Below are positions 1 through 11,354 of a stretch of 64,000 bases of DNA, piece by piece. The stretch is from Prorocentrum cordatum. Taxonomy: Eukaryota > Sar > Dinophyceae > Prorocentrales > Prorocentraceae. Both the position numbers and the translations under genes were made by a program. The notes under the pieces were generated by a model that saw only the letters and a list, made by a program, of their open reading frames with translations, ran no database searches and was not told the DNA's origin. The stretch covers positions 230,001 through 294,000 of the forward strand of contig CAUYUJ010014181.1 in the NCBI GenBank assembly GCA_963575745.1. The letters run 5' to 3'. Position 1 is the first letter of the stretch. The number at the start of each line of letters is the position of its first letter.

Positions 1-13
1 AGTGTTAGTAGTC

Positions 14-81
<68 letters not shown>

Positions 82-126
82 AACCTAATAATGGTTGTAG
101 TCGTAGTAGTAGTAGTAGTAGTAGTT

Positions 127-160
<34 letters not shown>

Positions 161-285
161 TAGTCGTAGTAGTCGTAGTAGTAGAAGTAGTAGTAGTAGT
201 AGTTGTAGTAGTAGTAGTAGTAGTGGTAGTAGTAGTAGTAGTCGTAGTCGTAGTCGTAGTCGTAGTCGTAGTCGTAGTCGTGGTC

Positions 286-325
<40 letters not shown>

Positions 326-328
326 GAG

Positions 329-361
<33 letters not shown>

Positions 362-451
362 GTAGTAGTAGTAGTAGTAGTAGTAGTCGTAGCATTCGTC
401 GTAGTAGTCGTAGTAGGAGTAGTAGTAGTAGTAGTAGTAGTAGTAGCCGTC

Positions 452-509
<58 letters not shown>

Positions 510-515
510 TTGCAG

Positions 516-573
<58 letters not shown>

Positions 574-630
574 TGGTAGTAGTAGTATTAGTCGTAGTAG
601 TAGTAGAAGTAGTGATAATACTAGTGCAGG
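1..630. repeat. AGT/CGT trinucleotide microsatellite
   Basis: The first 630 bases are almost pure AGT (TAG/GTA) repeats with interspersed CGT blocks around 240-290. The long poly-Val, poly-Ser, poly-Tyr, poly-Leu and poly-Thr open frames on both strands are artefacts of the triplet repeat. A similar AGT plus CGT tract lies at 36665-37105. The tract runs off the left edge of the window. Confidence 0.97.
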
Positions 631-989
631 TTTCCCTGGCAGGTGTTTCCCGTCCTGCATGCAACACTCCTCCTCACGCCTTCTTTTCCGCCTCCCTCCT
701 TTTTTTCTCGGTGTGCTTAGCTCAACACGCCTGTTGTGATATGAGTGCGCGCGAGCACGCACACACACACCCACTATCCACCACCGCGAATTCGTGCATG
801 TCTTGCACAATCGTGGAAGCGCCGGGAGTCGTGATGAGCATCGAGCGGAATGGAAAAGCCTTGGGCCTCGGGTGCTTCTTCGCTGGAGCACACGCTGTCG
901 GGGGGCTAAGAGGGCACATTTCAATGTCGCTGGCAGTTCCCCCCGCCAGGTACCCTGAGTGTCAGAGCGTGGATGCTGAGGAATGTGGT

Positions 990-1185
990 TCCTTCTCCTC
1001 CTCCCCCTCCTCCCTGCTCTATCCTCGCTCATCCCCCTGTTTCCTCGGTCTTCTCCGTCTCCTCTCGTTCCAGTCCTCTTCCCTCCCCTCCCTCTCTTCC
1101 TCTTCCTCTATCGCTCCCCCTCCCTCCACGTTCTTCTCCCTCTCTTCCCTCCCCTTCTCCTCTCCCTCCTGCTCCTTCTAATGTA
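990..1185. repeat. Pyrimidine-rich CCTCCCTCTC tract
   Basis: Nearly pure C/T sequence with many CTCC, CCTC and TTCC words. Both strands stay open in several frames only because of base composition. The flanking 631-990 holds nothing I can name. Confidence 0.8.
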
Positions 1186-1327
1186 ATGACTCTCCTGCTC
1201 GAACATCGGAGAGCCAGGGCCCCGGGACACGGGACCTTGCACACCGAGACTTTGCCAGCGGGAGTAAGCAAAGGAGGGAGACAGTTTCGAGCCAGGGCTG
1301 CTGTCGTCTTGGGCGTGCCTCTGTCCT

Positions 1328-1570
1328 CTAGGCCTCCTATATGGGGTCCGAGTAGATGGAATCGGAGGATCGCGCCGCATAGCAGATGCACCGCCGATGC
1401 GGCTCTATGTGGAGCCCGATCTGCTGCACGTCGACGTCGCCGATGCATTGCCGACGACGCCAGTGCGATGCATGGTCGATGCATCGTCGAGGCATCGACA
1501 ATACATCGGCGACACGTCGGCAATCTGGTGCAGTCCTCCGACCCCATCTCGTCGGGCCCCTGCTAGGACG
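1328..1570. mobile_element. MITE-like element with GGTCGGAG/CGCCGCAT terminal inverted repeats, copy 1
   Basis: The left end reads CTAGGCCTCC, then ATGGGGTCCGAGTAGATGG, then GGAGGATCGCGCCGCAT. The right end is its approximate reverse complement (GTCCTCCGACCCCATCTCG). The interior is rich in GATGCATCG and CGATGCGGCTC words. The same architecture recurs at 16979-17187, 19606-19828, 20992-21180 and 43050-43276. No transposase is visible, so the element would be non-autonomous. Confidence 0.7.
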
Positions 1571-1831
1571 CTTGTGTATGTCCTGGCCATCTCGGAGTCC
1601 TCGCCAGTGGAGTCCTGGGAGTGCAGCCGGCGTCTGCGTTCTGCTGCGGGCCGTGGCCTCCGAGGTCATCCAGGTGCGCTCGGACGTTCACAAGCTGGCC
1701 GCGGCCGGGCGAGCCGCCGCCGATTCTCCCTCCTCCTCTTCCTTTTTTGTGGTCCCGCGTGGGCGCCATTGGGGCAAATGTCAGCCGTGCCGCAGCCCAT
1801 GTGGGAGGGCAGCGGCCAGGAGCGAGGAGGA

Positions 1832-1926
1832 GGGTGAGGAGGAGGAGGAGGAGGAGGAGGAGGAGGAGGAGGAGGAGGAGGAGGACGAGGAGGAGGAGGA
1901 GGAGGAGGAGGAGGAGGAGGAGGAGT
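1832..1926. repeat. GAG/GGA microsatellite
   Basis: About 95 bases of GAG repeat. It gives poly-Glu, poly-Arg or poly-Pro in spurious frames. Confidence 0.95.
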
Positions 1927-2124
1927 GGGAGAGGACAGGACAGGACATCCGCGTAAAGCGGGTTCAACGTCAAAACACCTACGCTGATGCCTTGCGCGCT
2001 TCTGACGACATCCCCTGCGATTGGGTGTGCAACGGCCCTGCCTTATCACTAGGGCCGGCAGGGGGCATACCACGTTGCTCAAGGAGTGAGCTCCGAGGTG
2101 GCCCCGTAGGAGAGGCTGGCTACC

Positions 2125-2290
2125 CTACGATTCCTCTCGCTTCGCGGGTGTGCACGTCCGGACCACGTACAGTCCAGTTGTTGCGGGGCCTTTTGGGAGC
2201 TTCCTTGTGGCCTCTTGGAGGTGTCTTGGGTGGGGGCCTCTTTGGAGGTGTCTTAGAACCGCTCGCGCAGTTAAAATGCACCGTGAACGT
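2125..2290 (+). repeat. Composite-repeat edge module, + copy
   Basis: The segment with CTTCGCGGGTGTGCACGTCC and CCAGTTGTTGCGGGGCC, followed by TTGGGAGCTTCCTTGTGGCC, recurs in reverse complement at about 38220-38345. It sits at the left side of a CTTGGGG-rich block, as the reverse copy sits at the far end of its own block. This shows the two blocks are inverted copies of one composite repeat. Confidence 0.75.
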
Positions 2291-2459
2291 GCTGCCTTCA
2301 GCCATCGTAGCGAGGATTTCCGCCAAGGTGCGGGGACGTGGAGACTCGCTCGTCGAGGTTCCAACCTCGGGCTGAGGGGGCGATGAGGACGATGAGGAAG
2401 AACAGGAGGGAAAAGACGGGGATAGGAATGAGGATGACGACGATGAGGAGGATGAGGAG

Positions 2460-2550
2460 GGCGATGAGGGAAGCGGCGGCCCCATCTTCCCTCCCAGCGC
2501 CGGCTCTACTCATGGGCGCCGCCGTGACCAACTTCCACGCGACAGGGCGC
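2460..2550 (+). repeat. Composite-repeat module A (GCCGTGACCAACTTCCACG), + copy
   Basis: This stretch, from ATGAGGGAAGCGGC through CCCAGCGCCGGCTCTACT to CCGTGACCAACTTCCACG, is matched in reverse complement at about 36323-36410. The identity is high over roughly 85 bases, well above what base composition explains. Confidence 0.8.
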
Positions 2551-2577
2551 TTTTGCGTTGTATCGCCCCTTGGAAGA

Positions 2578-4090
2578 TCGTCCTGGGGGGATCCCGCGGC
2601 CGCCTTGGGGCTCTCTTGGGGTCCTTCTGGGCCGTCGAAGGGGCCTCTTGGACCGTCTTGGGGGCCTCTTTGGGCCGTCTTGGGGGCCTCTGGGGCCGTC
2701 TTGGGGCCCTCTCGGGGGCTTCTTAGGCCTTCTGGGGGCCATTCTGCAGGCTGCTTGGGTCGTCACTGGCTTGTCAGAGTCGAGAAAGGCGAGAACGTTA
2801 AAATCTTCCCACAACCATGCGAACATTTATGATTGTGGCTTCTGGAGGCGCTATTGGGGATCCTCTTGGGGCCCTCTTGGGGCGTCTTGGTAGGTTTTTG
2901 GGCCCTCTCGGGGCCATGTTGGGCCGTCTTGGGGCAATTTTGGGGCTCTCTTGGGCCGCCTTGAAACCATCATTCGCCTTCTTGACGCCCCTTGTGGGCT
3001 TCGAGGAGGGTCCCGAGGCCCAAATCAATGACTTCCATGCGTTTTCTTAGGTTTTCACAAAAGTACGTGGAAACGGGTCGACGACTCGGCGGCGGCCCTG
3101 GGGGGGGATGAGGGGGGTGCTTTTCAATGTATGAGAATGCGATGTTTTGCAATCGGCCTTCCTTGACGTATCGTGGCTGGGCCCTGGCGTCACACACCCG
3201 TTCTGTCGGACTGCCGAGACGCTTCGCTGCAGTCCGGACGTGGACCGTCGCATGTGTCATCCTCTCGGTGGCAATTTTGGAGGCAGTTTGGGCCGCCATG
3301 CCTCCCTCTTGGGGACATCTTGAGGCCCCTTGGGGGCCTATTTGGGGCATATTGGGGCCTCTTGGGGGCGTCCTGGCCCGTCTATGGGCGCTCTTCCGCC
3401 GTTTCGCCCCTTCGGAGACCGTCTTGGGGGCCTCCCACGGCCGCCTTGGGGCACTCTTGGGATGTTTTTTCGCCGTCCTAGGGGCCTCTTGGACCGTCTT
3501 GGGGGTTGCTTTGAGCCGTATTGGGGCCCTCTCGGGCCGTCTTGGGGCCCTTTGGAGGGCTTCTTGGGGCTTCTTGGGGTGCTTTTGGAGGGTGCTTGGG
3601 CCGTCATTGGCTTGTCAGCGTCGAGAAAGGCGAGAACGCGAAAATATTCCCAAAACCATGGGAAAATCTATGATTTTGGCTTCTGGAGGCGCTCTTGGGG
3701 GGTCCTCTTTGGACCCTCTGGCGGCGTCTTGTGAGCCTTTGGGCTTTCTTGGGGCCATCTTGGGTCGTCTTGAGGCCGTTTTGAGACTCTCTTCGGCCGC
3801 CTTGAAGCCATCTTGAGCCGTCTTGACGCCCCTTCTGGGCTCCGAGGAGGGCCCAGAGGCCGAAATCAATGATGTCCATAGGTTTTTGTAGGTTGTTGAA
3901 TTAGTGGACGAAAGGGGTCGGCGACTCGGCGGCGGCCCTGGGGGGGGATTAAGGGGGGAGACATAATAATGTAACACAATACAATATGTGGCAATTATGC
4001 AATCATTGGAAACATTGGATACGTTGCATTAGGGCTTCCGCTCCGCTGCGCGACCTGCCTCCGGCAACACGTCACTTCCGGACGTGGATT
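2578..4090 (+). repeat. CTTGGGG-rich composite repeat, two units, + orientation
   Basis: Degenerate short repeats of the type TCTTGGGGGCCTCTTGG alternate with fixed modules. One module (GAGAAAGGCGAGAACG, then AACCATG..., then GGCTTCTGGAGGCGC) occurs near 2776-2855 and 3618-3695. A second (CGAGGAGGG, GAGGCCCAAATCAATGA, ACTCGGCGGCGGCCCTGG) occurs near 3000-3110 and 3840-3955. The order array-module-array-module is repeated twice. The whole arrangement recurs inverted at 35285-36545 and 37775-38345. The long open frames with LGPSWGPLG-like peptides come from the short repeat and vary in frame, so I do not call them genes. Confidence 0.85.
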
Positions 4091-4094
4091 CATT

Positions 4095-5400
4095 GGCTTA
4101 CGCCACACCGCCGACCCCTTGGGGCGCAGCAGTCGTCCCCGCGTGGCCTGTCCGGACAGCCTGTGAGGCCCCTCTGGACATATTTCGGAGCCCTCTTAGG
4201 ACCGTCCTGCCATTCCCCCGCGCCGTTGCTATGGTTTCTGGTGCCCTCGTGGGGCGCCCGGAGGCCGTCGTGGAGTTTCTTGGAGAGTCTCTTGGGGTGC
4301 CAAAGGTCGATCTTGAAGGTTTACTGGGCCGTTGTAGGGCTTGTGGAAGCCCAAGAAGCGAATGTGTTGAACATGTACATTTTACCAAGGGAATGGGGCG
4401 GTTTTTGCTGGTGGAGGCCTGCTTGGAGTGCCTCGTGGTCGCGTATGCAAGCGTCTTGGACGCCCATGGGACTGTCTGGAGGCAGTCTTGGGCGGTTTGG
4501 ACCGGATTGTCCCCCGCGTGGGCCGTCCAGACAGCCTTTGGGCTTTGGGAGTCTTTTTGGCCTGTTTTGGGGCCCTCGTGGGACCGTTGCTTTGGTTTCT
4601 AGAGCCTTTGCGGATCGCCCAGAAGCCGTCTTGGAGCTTTCTTGGTAGCCTCTTCGGGTGACAGGGGTCGATATTGGAGGTTTATTGTGCCGTTGTGGGC
4701 CTCGTGACAGCCCAAGAAGCGAATGTGTTTCACCTGGGGGATGGGACGGTTTTCACGTTTGGAGGGCTTCTTGGAGCGCCTCGTGGTAGCGTTTTCAAAC
4801 GTCTTGGACACCCATGGGGCCGTCTGTCGGCGATCTTGGGCGGTTTGGGCCGAATCGTCCCCCGCGTGGGCCATCCGGACAGCATTTGGGGGCCCTCTTG
4901 CCCCGTTTTGAAGCCCTTCTGGGACCGTCCTGCGGCTTTCCTGGGCCGTTGATATGGTTTCTGGGGCCTTCGTGGATCGCCCAGACGCCGTCTTGGAGCC
5001 TTTCTGGGAGCCTTTTGGGCTGGCGAGGGTCGATCTTGGAGGCTTCTTGGGCCGTTGTGGGCCTCGTGAAAGCTCAAGAAGCGAATGTGCTGAAAATGTA
5101 CGTTTTACCTGGGGAACGGGACTGTTTTTACGTTTGGAGGGCTTCTTGGAGCGCCTCGTGGTCGCGTTTTCAAACGTCTTGGACACCCATGGGGCCGTCT
5201 GGCGGCGGTCTTGGGCGGTCTGGGCCGTCCGGACAGCATTCGGGGGCCCTCTTGCCCCGTTTTAGAGCCCTCTTGGGACCGTCCTGCGGCTTTCCCGAGC
5301 CGTTGCTATGGTTTCTGGAGCCGTTCGGGCTGGCGAGGGTCGATCTTGGAGGCTTCTTGGGTCGTTTGGCGCCGCGTCTTCCGCAGGAAATGAGACGATG
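4095..5400 (+). repeat. Tandem repeat of about 361 bp, about 3.5 copies
   Basis: The word CCAAGAAGCGAATGTG starts at 4351 and 4712, and TCAAGAAGCGAATGTG at 5074, giving periods of 361 and 362 bases. Other landmarks recur at the same spacing, such as CGTCTTGGAC(A/G)CCCATGGG and CCGTCC(A/G)GACAGC. The repeats differ by small indels and substitutions, so long frames such as 4814-5722 are not conserved between units. Confidence 0.9.
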
Positions 5401-5611
5401 TTTGCTTCTGGAGGGCCTTTTTGGGGCGCCTCTTTTAGCCTGTGTTGGGGCCTCCTGGGGCTCCAAGTGTGCGGATGGCGGATTTGGCCCCCCCACCCCT
5501 TCCCTTTCCAAAACAGCCGGACCAGGCCCCCGGGCGAGGGGTTTGGGGAGGGGGGAGCATCTCACACGCCGTGACCCCAGGGGGTCGGCGGATCACGATC
5601 ACGAGTGGGAG

Positions 5612-5712
5612 AACAGGATGGGGAGGAGGAGGAGGAGGAGGACGAGGAGGAGGAAAGGGACGATGGAGAGGAGGGAGGCAGGAAGGAAGAGGACGGTGAG
5701 AACGAAGAGTAG
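5612..5712. repeat. GGA/GAG-rich tract
   Basis: Imperfect AGG/GAG repeat of about 100 bases. It is one of many purine tracts in the window. Confidence 0.8.
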
Positions 5713-5804
5713 GCGTAGATAGGAGGTCAGGCTAGCCAGGTCGAGCGCGCTCGCGGCCTGGGCCAATCTTACCGTCCCCCCATAGCAGAGGAATCTATCT
5801 CGGG

Positions 5805-5960
5805 GGAAGGACAAGAACACACAGACACAACTTATCGTCGATTCCCAGGAGAACGTGGATACGATCGGAAGTGGAAAGGGACGATCACAAATCAGAAAAT
5901 GTGGAGAACTATGGGGGCTCCTGGGCCCCTGGGCCCAGGGGGCCCCTTCAACAGGATGGC
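5805..5960 (+). repeat. Dispersed repeat with ATCGTCGATTCCC core, copy 1
   Basis: The sequence ACACACAGACACAACTTATC, GTCGATTCCCAGGAG, GGAAGTGGAAAG and then a GGGGCTCCTGGGCCCCTGGG block recurs in the same order at about 40005-40175. A shorter form occurs at 29385-29500. No coding function is evident. Confidence 0.65.
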
Positions 5961-6599
5961 GCAGCTGTCTACTTGGATCGGACCGCGTGACCAGCTAACG
6001 AACGGGAGGCGCTCGCGCACGGTTTTGCTTCGGATTTTTTTGGCGAGGGGGGGGGGCGAAGTTGGCCGCGCAGGGGCGGGAGCGGCAACACGTCCGAGGA
6101 GCGCGGCGAAGACCAAGGATGTGCCGCTCCGAAACAGCATTGCCTCTTTCATTCGCAAATTGCGCGGCGCTTGTGCCAGGGTATCATTTCGCCCGCTCTC
6201 GCGGGGCCCCGCCGCCGCTGCCGTGAAGAGGCCACGCCTGACAATCACCCCCCCAGGCTGCCTGCCAGGCCGTAGACGGGGCCCCAGGGCCCTGGCAGGC
6301 AGCCTTCCCACGGCGCGGACAGTCTTTGTCTTTGCATGTGTGGCTAACTTGGTCTTCGCCGCCTGGCGGAGACAGCGCGAGCTTCAGTCTTGCCCCGAAT
6401 CGTTGCCGGCGCGATCGCAGGAGCATGCTTCGCGCGAGGTTCAGCACCTGGGGTGATTTTGTTGTCGTTGGCGAGATGCGCTCGCCCCGACGCGGGCGCG
6501 GCTCGGCCATGGAAAACGTCGAAACAAAAACAACTATCCTGGCGAAGGACCCAACCAGATGCAGTTGTGGGTACCGCAATTGTGAATATATTCTTCGGT

Positions 6600-7505
6600 G
6601 AACATCCCTACGGGGCCACGAAGCGCTGCACTGGGTGTTGGGGAACGCATGCGGGCGGTAGCACTGGGGCCGTCGGTGGAGCTCCCTATGGGGCCACGAA
6701 ACGCTACTGGGTGGGTGAAAATGCCAAATTTGGTTTCCGGGACGCATGCGGACGGTCCCACTGGGGGCCTCGGTGGAGCTCCCTATGGGCCACGAAGCGC
6801 TATACTGGGTGGGTGAAAATGCCAAATTGGGCGTGCGGGGCGCATGCTGACGGTCCCACTGGGGGTTTCGGTGGAGCTTCCTTTGGTGCCACGAAGCGCT
6901 GTACTGTGTGGGTGAAACTGCCAAGTTGGGTGTGTGGGACGCACGTGCGCGGTCCCACTGGGGGCCTCGGTGGGGCTCCCTATGGGGCCACGAAGCGCTG
7001 TACTGGGTGTGGCGGACGCATGCGGCCATCCATCCCCACTGGGTCCTTAGGTGGGGCTCCCTTTGGGGCCACGAAACACTGTACGAGGCGTGGCGGACGC
7101 ATGTGGCCACCCCCACTGGGTACGTGGAGCTCCTTATGGGGCCACAAAGTGCCGTACTGGGTGTGGCGGACGCATGTGGCCACCCCCACTGGGGCTTCAC
7201 GTGGAGCTCCCTATGGGGCCACGAAGCGCTGTTCTGGGTGTGGCGGACGCGTGTGGTACCCCCCCAATTGGGGCCTTACGTGGAGTTCCCTATGGGGCCA
7301 CGAAACGGTGTACTGGGTGTGGCCGACGCATGTGGCCACCCCCACTGGAGCTCCATATGGGGCCGCGAAGCGCTGTATTGGGTGGGTGAAACCTCATGAA
7401 GGAGGGAATAAGGGGGAGGAGGAGGGAGGAGGAGTGGGTGGGACGCGGGGCACCGTCTCTTCAAAACGAGGACCCAACACCACAGGATGGTTGGGAAAAG
7501 CGTGC
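6600..7505 (+). repeat. Tandem array of 65-100 bp units plus unique flank; inverted copy at 61450-62250
   Basis: Ten units share GGAGCTCCCTATGGGGCCAC followed by GAAGCGCTGTACTGGGTG. The word GGGGCCACGAA or a close variant starts near 6612, 6690, 6786, 6886, 6984, 7065, 7138, 7215, 7294 and 7359. The flank at 7440-7505 contains CAAAACGAGGACCCAAC and CCACAGGATGGTTGGG. The same array and flank occur in reverse complement at 61450-62250. Open frames through the array are by-products of the repeat. Confidence 0.88.
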
Positions 7506-8044
7506 GTTCGTCGATTGTCGCGCCCGACGGAGCCAAACACATCGCCCCTGTTTTTTCGGAGTACCTGGTGCGCCGCTGGGGGGCCGGAGAGCGCATCGGG
7601 ATGATGGTTGGGCCTTTTGCGGGTGTTTTTGTTGTCTGATATCGGGGCAAAAGTGGGGCCCCGTGCTCCGTCTCCATCTCATCGACCCGCTTCGTCTCGT
7701 TTCTCCTTGTTTTTTCGGTTCCCTACTCTTTCCCCTCGCCTTTGTTTCTCCTTCTTTTTGTCCTCGACACTCCTCCGCCCTCTTGCTCTTCATCTCATTC
7801 ACCTTCTCCGTCCGTCTCCATGTGATCGTGACACTTCGCCCCGCCGTGGCCCCCGCGGTCCTCGCCCCCACTTGTCCGTTACATTCGTCTCGCCCCAAAA
7901 CCTCGACCGTTCTCCTCGTCCTCGTTTGCCTTCGTCGCCCCCCAGACCCCGCGTCTCCTTTATCCTCCTCGTCCCTTCACCAACCGTGATTTGGCAGAGT
8001 CCGGCAAACTGCGGGGGGGGATCTCGTGCCCGAGCAGCATATCG

Positions 8045-8290
8045 GCTCCCAGCTTTGCTTCGCCTGCCCCGTAGTTGTCCCGTCGTTGACCCGTGGCTGT
8101 CCCGCCGCTGTCCCGTGGCCGTCCCGCGGCCGTCCCGCCCGACGGCCCGCTTTGCCTCGGCTGTCCCGCGTCCGTCCTGCGGCTGTCCCGCGGCTGTCCC
8201 GCGGCTGTCCCGCGGCTGCCCCGCGGCTGTCCCGCGGCTGTCCCTTGGCTGTCCCGCGGTTGTCCCGCGGACGTCCGGCGTTGTGTTGGC
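8045..8290 (+). repeat. 12-bp minisatellite CCCGCGGCTGTC
   Basis: About twenty imperfect copies of a 12-base unit (CCCGCGGCTGTC and variants) run head to tail. The unit is a multiple of three, which explains the long Pro/Ser/Arg frames on both strands. Confidence 0.9.
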
Positions 8291-8728
8291 GTGGTTCGGC
8301 GGTTTCTTGGGGTTCGGGCGGGCGTCTTTCTGGTCTCCATTCCTACCAGCCTGCAGCAGTTAGTGCTGCAGCGGCCAAGCATCGTCTGCGCTCCTTTCAC
8401 CATTGCCATTTTGTTATGCAATACTCGGCCAACGCCCAAATGCATAGGCTCCATGTTCCTTTTCCATTTCCTCTTCCTTCTCCTCTTTCTCCTCCTCCTC
8501 CTGTTCCTCGGCGTCGCCTTGGCGTTCGCAAGCCTCGGCCTCCTCAAACTGCCGCATTCATGCGATTCGGCGAGCAGCACATGCGCTGCGCCCGCTCGGA
8601 AAACGCCACTTGAAGGGCGACATCTCGCCCGCTCGCGCGGGGCCCCAACACTTGGCGAGTGCAAAATTTGCGCCGCGCTGGGGCGGGAACGCCAGATTCC
8701 GGTGAAATCCGCCAAGCGCCGAGGCACC

Positions 8729-8850
8729 TGGCATCGCTCGGACGTGTGGTTTTTTTCGGCGTGGACCATCGAGGAGCACCCTGGATCATTATGCGAAACA
8801 TAAGTGCTCGAAACTGGACAATTCACGGTGAATGGATGTCCGAGCGATGA
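8729..8850. mobile_element. Short element with CATCGCTCGGAC terminal inverted repeats, copy 1
   Basis: The left end GGCATCGCTCGGACGTG is mirrored by the right end GGATGTCCGAGCGATGA. The interior has TCGGCGTGGACCATCGAGGA and TGGATCATTATGCG. Related copies lie at 29005-29132, 16300-16410 and 34395-34510, with a left-end fragment near 33025-33070. It is small and has no coding capacity. Confidence 0.65.
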
Positions 8851-9159
8851 CGATTGTTGAGAGTCAAAGAGTCGATTGTTTGTATTGGACCTGTAGGATG
8901 GGAGGCCCCAGAGTTGGGCGCTATCGGTCGTCGAGGTGGCAGAGTAGGAGTGTATGTTACTGATATGGAACATAATATCTGCCCGTGAGAAGGGGGAGGG
9001 CGGAGGGACGACAGGTTGAGAAGAAGGAACAGGGCGAGGAGGACAGTTCACGCATGCGCGTTGTGCTGCGAATGCCCGCCGAACCAACGCTGCCGGCCAG
9101 CAGGAGGACGAGAGCGATGATCCGAACGGGGAACACAATGTGGACGAGAATAATAATGG

Positions 9160-9372
9160 AGGGTGATGATGATGAAGAAGATGCTAATGATGATGTTGAT
9201 AATGTTGATGATATGATGATGTTTATGTTGATGATGATGGTGATGGAGATGGTGATAGTGAAGGTGATGGTCATGGTGATGGTGATGATGATGACGATGA
9301 CGACGACGGCGGTGATGGTGATGGTGATGATGATTATGCTGGTGATGATGGCGATGATGATGGACCGTGGCG
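9160..9372. repeat. GAT trinucleotide microsatellite
   Basis: Imperfect GATGAT/GTGATG repeat of about 210 bases. The Met/Asp-rich frames here are artefacts. Confidence 0.93.
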
Positions 9373-10189
9373 AATCGGACGAGGGTGCGGAGTCAGGAGT
9401 CCGCCCAACAGGGGCAAGACTTGCCCACGCTCCCGACGGCCCGACGACGACGTGCTTTGTTCAAGGCTCTGGGCCCCCCGCAGCTCCCGTCAAGACGCCG
9501 AGCCAAGGACCACCACCTTCGCGTCAAGAGGGGCCCCGTGTCACGAGGAGCTCCTTGGATCTAGGTCGGGGAGCTTACTCGTGGACGAGGCTTGACGCGG
9601 CATTGAGAATCCCTTCCGTTCCTGATTTGGCGTTCCTTCCTGTGTCGAGGCAACGCACACATGGATTAAGGTTCGATATTTGATGAGGTGGCACTGCCCT
9701 CGTGGTTCGGAGTGTACCTTCCCCGATCCGTGGGTTTGGCGCCCACGCGCCAGATCCATGGATCCCTGACCCATTTCAGCGTGTGCTCGATGTAGCACGT
9801 TGGACCGCTGCGCCGAGAGCGGCCTGGGGGGGCGCGCACTGGGGGGGTCGATACATGGGGGGGCGGCGAGGGCTGTAGAAAAGAGGCCCTCTTCGGGTAC
9901 CCAGAGGGGCCCTTCCGAGCCCCAAAGGGGCCCTCTCGTGTCCAGGGCACCTTCTCCCCCACCCCTTATTCATCGCCCCCCCAGCAAGCCGCGCCCCAGA
10001 GATGCCCCCCCGGTGCGCTGAGCTGGCAGAGGCGACGGCGACGGCGGCCTCGGCTGGCCAGGCACTCGCCGGGCAGGCTCGCGTCGCCCGGCGCGGACAA
10101 GGTGGCCCCCCCTTTTCCGCGCGCCAGGCATCGAGGTGGAGAGGCAAACGATTCGAGGGCTCGAAGGGTCATGCTGTTCTAATATACTT

Positions 10190-10385
10190 TAGCCTTGACC
10201 ATCAGAAAGAAGTTCGAGCACCAAGAAGGCTCCGAAGCTGGAGGGTGTCCACGCGTCGGGCCCTGGGAGGCGATACTCGTTCGACACTGTTCCGATACTT
10301 CTCCGGGTGCTCGAAATTATTCTTGGGATGTGGTCCTGAAGTACGATGGGAACATTATAATTCGAAGGGCGGCGGTCAGTGCAAG
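10190..10385 (+). repeat. Dispersed repeat with a possible exon remnant (WDxxxKYDG), copy 1
   Basis: CAGAAAGAAGTTCGAGCACC, CGCGTCGGGCCCTGGGAGGC, CGATACTCGTTCGACA and GATGTGGTCCTGAAGTACGA recur in order at 31075-31245 (reverse complement) and 59495-59645 (same strand). In one frame all three encode a similar C-terminal peptide. It is WDVVLKYDG here, WDVDRKYDG in the copy at 31 kb and WDMVLKCEG in the copy at 59 kb. This suggests an exon or element-encoded peptide has been amplified. The 59 kb copy lies inside a pseudogene. Confidence 0.75.
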
Positions 10386-10407
10386 CGGGGGTCAGCCAGA
10401 GCGCCAG

Positions 10408-10890
10408 ATTTTGTAGGAGGAGGAGGCGGAGGAGGAAGGAGGAGGAGGAGGAGGTGGAGGAGGTGGAGGAGGAGGAGGGGGAGGGGGAGGAGGAGGAGGG
10501 GGAGGAGGAGGGGGAGGGGAGGAGGAGGAGGAGGAGGAGGAGGGGGGAGGGGGAGGGGGAGGAGGGGGAGGAGTTGGGGTCCTGCCCCCGTCCCCCGGGG
10601 GGGGGGGGGGCAGCGCGCGCCCCCTCGTGGCGTGGAGGCCCTTCCCCTTTGCTGCCCTGCCCTCTCGGGGCCTCGCTGCCCTCCCGCCTCGGCGGGAAAG
10701 GGCCCCTCCTCCTCATCCTCCTCGTCGTCCTCCTCCTCCTCCTCCCTCTCCTCCTCGTCGTCGTCCTCCTCGTCGTCCTCCTCGTCCTCCTCCTCCTCCT
10801 CCTCAACCTCCGCTTCCTCCCCTACGGGCTTCTGCTCCTCCTCCTGCTCTTCCTCCTTCTCCTCCTCCTCCTCCTCCTCCTCCTCCTCAA
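10408..10890. repeat. AGG tract facing a TCC tract (potential long foldback)
   Basis: Positions 10408-10578 are AGG/GGA repeat and 10690-10890 are TCC/CCT repeat, separated by about 110 bases of GC-rich sequence. The two tracts are reverse complements in composition and could pair as a large hairpin or form triplex DNA. Homopolymeric Glu, Ser, Pro and Arg frames are artefacts. Confidence 0.85.
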
Positions 10891-10959
10891 GCCAGACCCC
10901 CTCGCGTTGGGAAAGAGTCACGCCGGGAGGTCTTTTGCTACTTTCGGGCCCAATCAGGG

Positions 10960-11160
10960 CTCGTTTCGATTTCCCCAATTGGATTCGATTCGACTCGGGA
11001 TTCCGATTTTGGCTCCGATTCCTCATTGGAGGCCTACTAGCCTGCCGATGTCTGCCGATTCGACTTTTCCCGACTCGCCTGCCCATTTCCGCCGATTCGA
11101 TTCATTTCGATCGCCGATCCGCTTTGCCGATTCGATTCCGGGCTCTCCTGCAGTTCCCTT
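10960..11160 (+). repeat. GATTCGATT-rich dispersed repeat, direct copy of 39650-39870
   Basis: GGCTCGTTTCGATTTCCCC, CCGATTTTGGCTCCGATTCC, TTGGAGGCCTACTAGCCTGC, TTCGACTTTTCCCGACTCG and CCGCCGATTCGATT are followed in the same order at 39650-39870, with only scattered substitutions. By eye this is among the best-matched dispersed pairs in the window. Confidence 0.88.
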
Positions 11161-11354
11161 GTGATGACATCGGGGCGCCACCCGGACCCCCTCGCGGTGT
11201 GAACAAAAATACGACGGGAGTTTTTTGTTGCTATCTTCTGCTTCCGGGAGTCCTGGCCGGGCCTCGGGGCCGTGACAAAAACAACTCGGGGTCTCCGGGA
11301 AGGGGTCCAGAACTCTGGGGGTCGCCGTTGTGAAACGGGGGTCTGGGAAGATAC

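Noticed and set aside
1-1032. Long open frames of poly-Val, poly-Tyr, poly-Leu and poly-Thr
   Set aside because: They are direct translations of the AGT/CGT microsatellite and appear in all phases on both strands. The same applies to 36495-37353, 10376-11164, 26602-27711, 30309-30567, 40031-40567 and 55597-56412.
2506-5722. Long frames with LGPSWGPLG- and PKRPPRGPQ-like repeats as a repeat-protein family
   Set aside because: The short nucleotide repeat changes phase by indels, both strands are open, and no unit keeps one frame. The inverted copies at 35-38 kb have different frames open.
6184-7604. Open frames of more than 300 codons across the GGGGCCACGAA array
   Set aside because: Three or more frames are open at once over the array, and unit lengths (65-100) are not multiples of three, so no repeated peptide is maintained.
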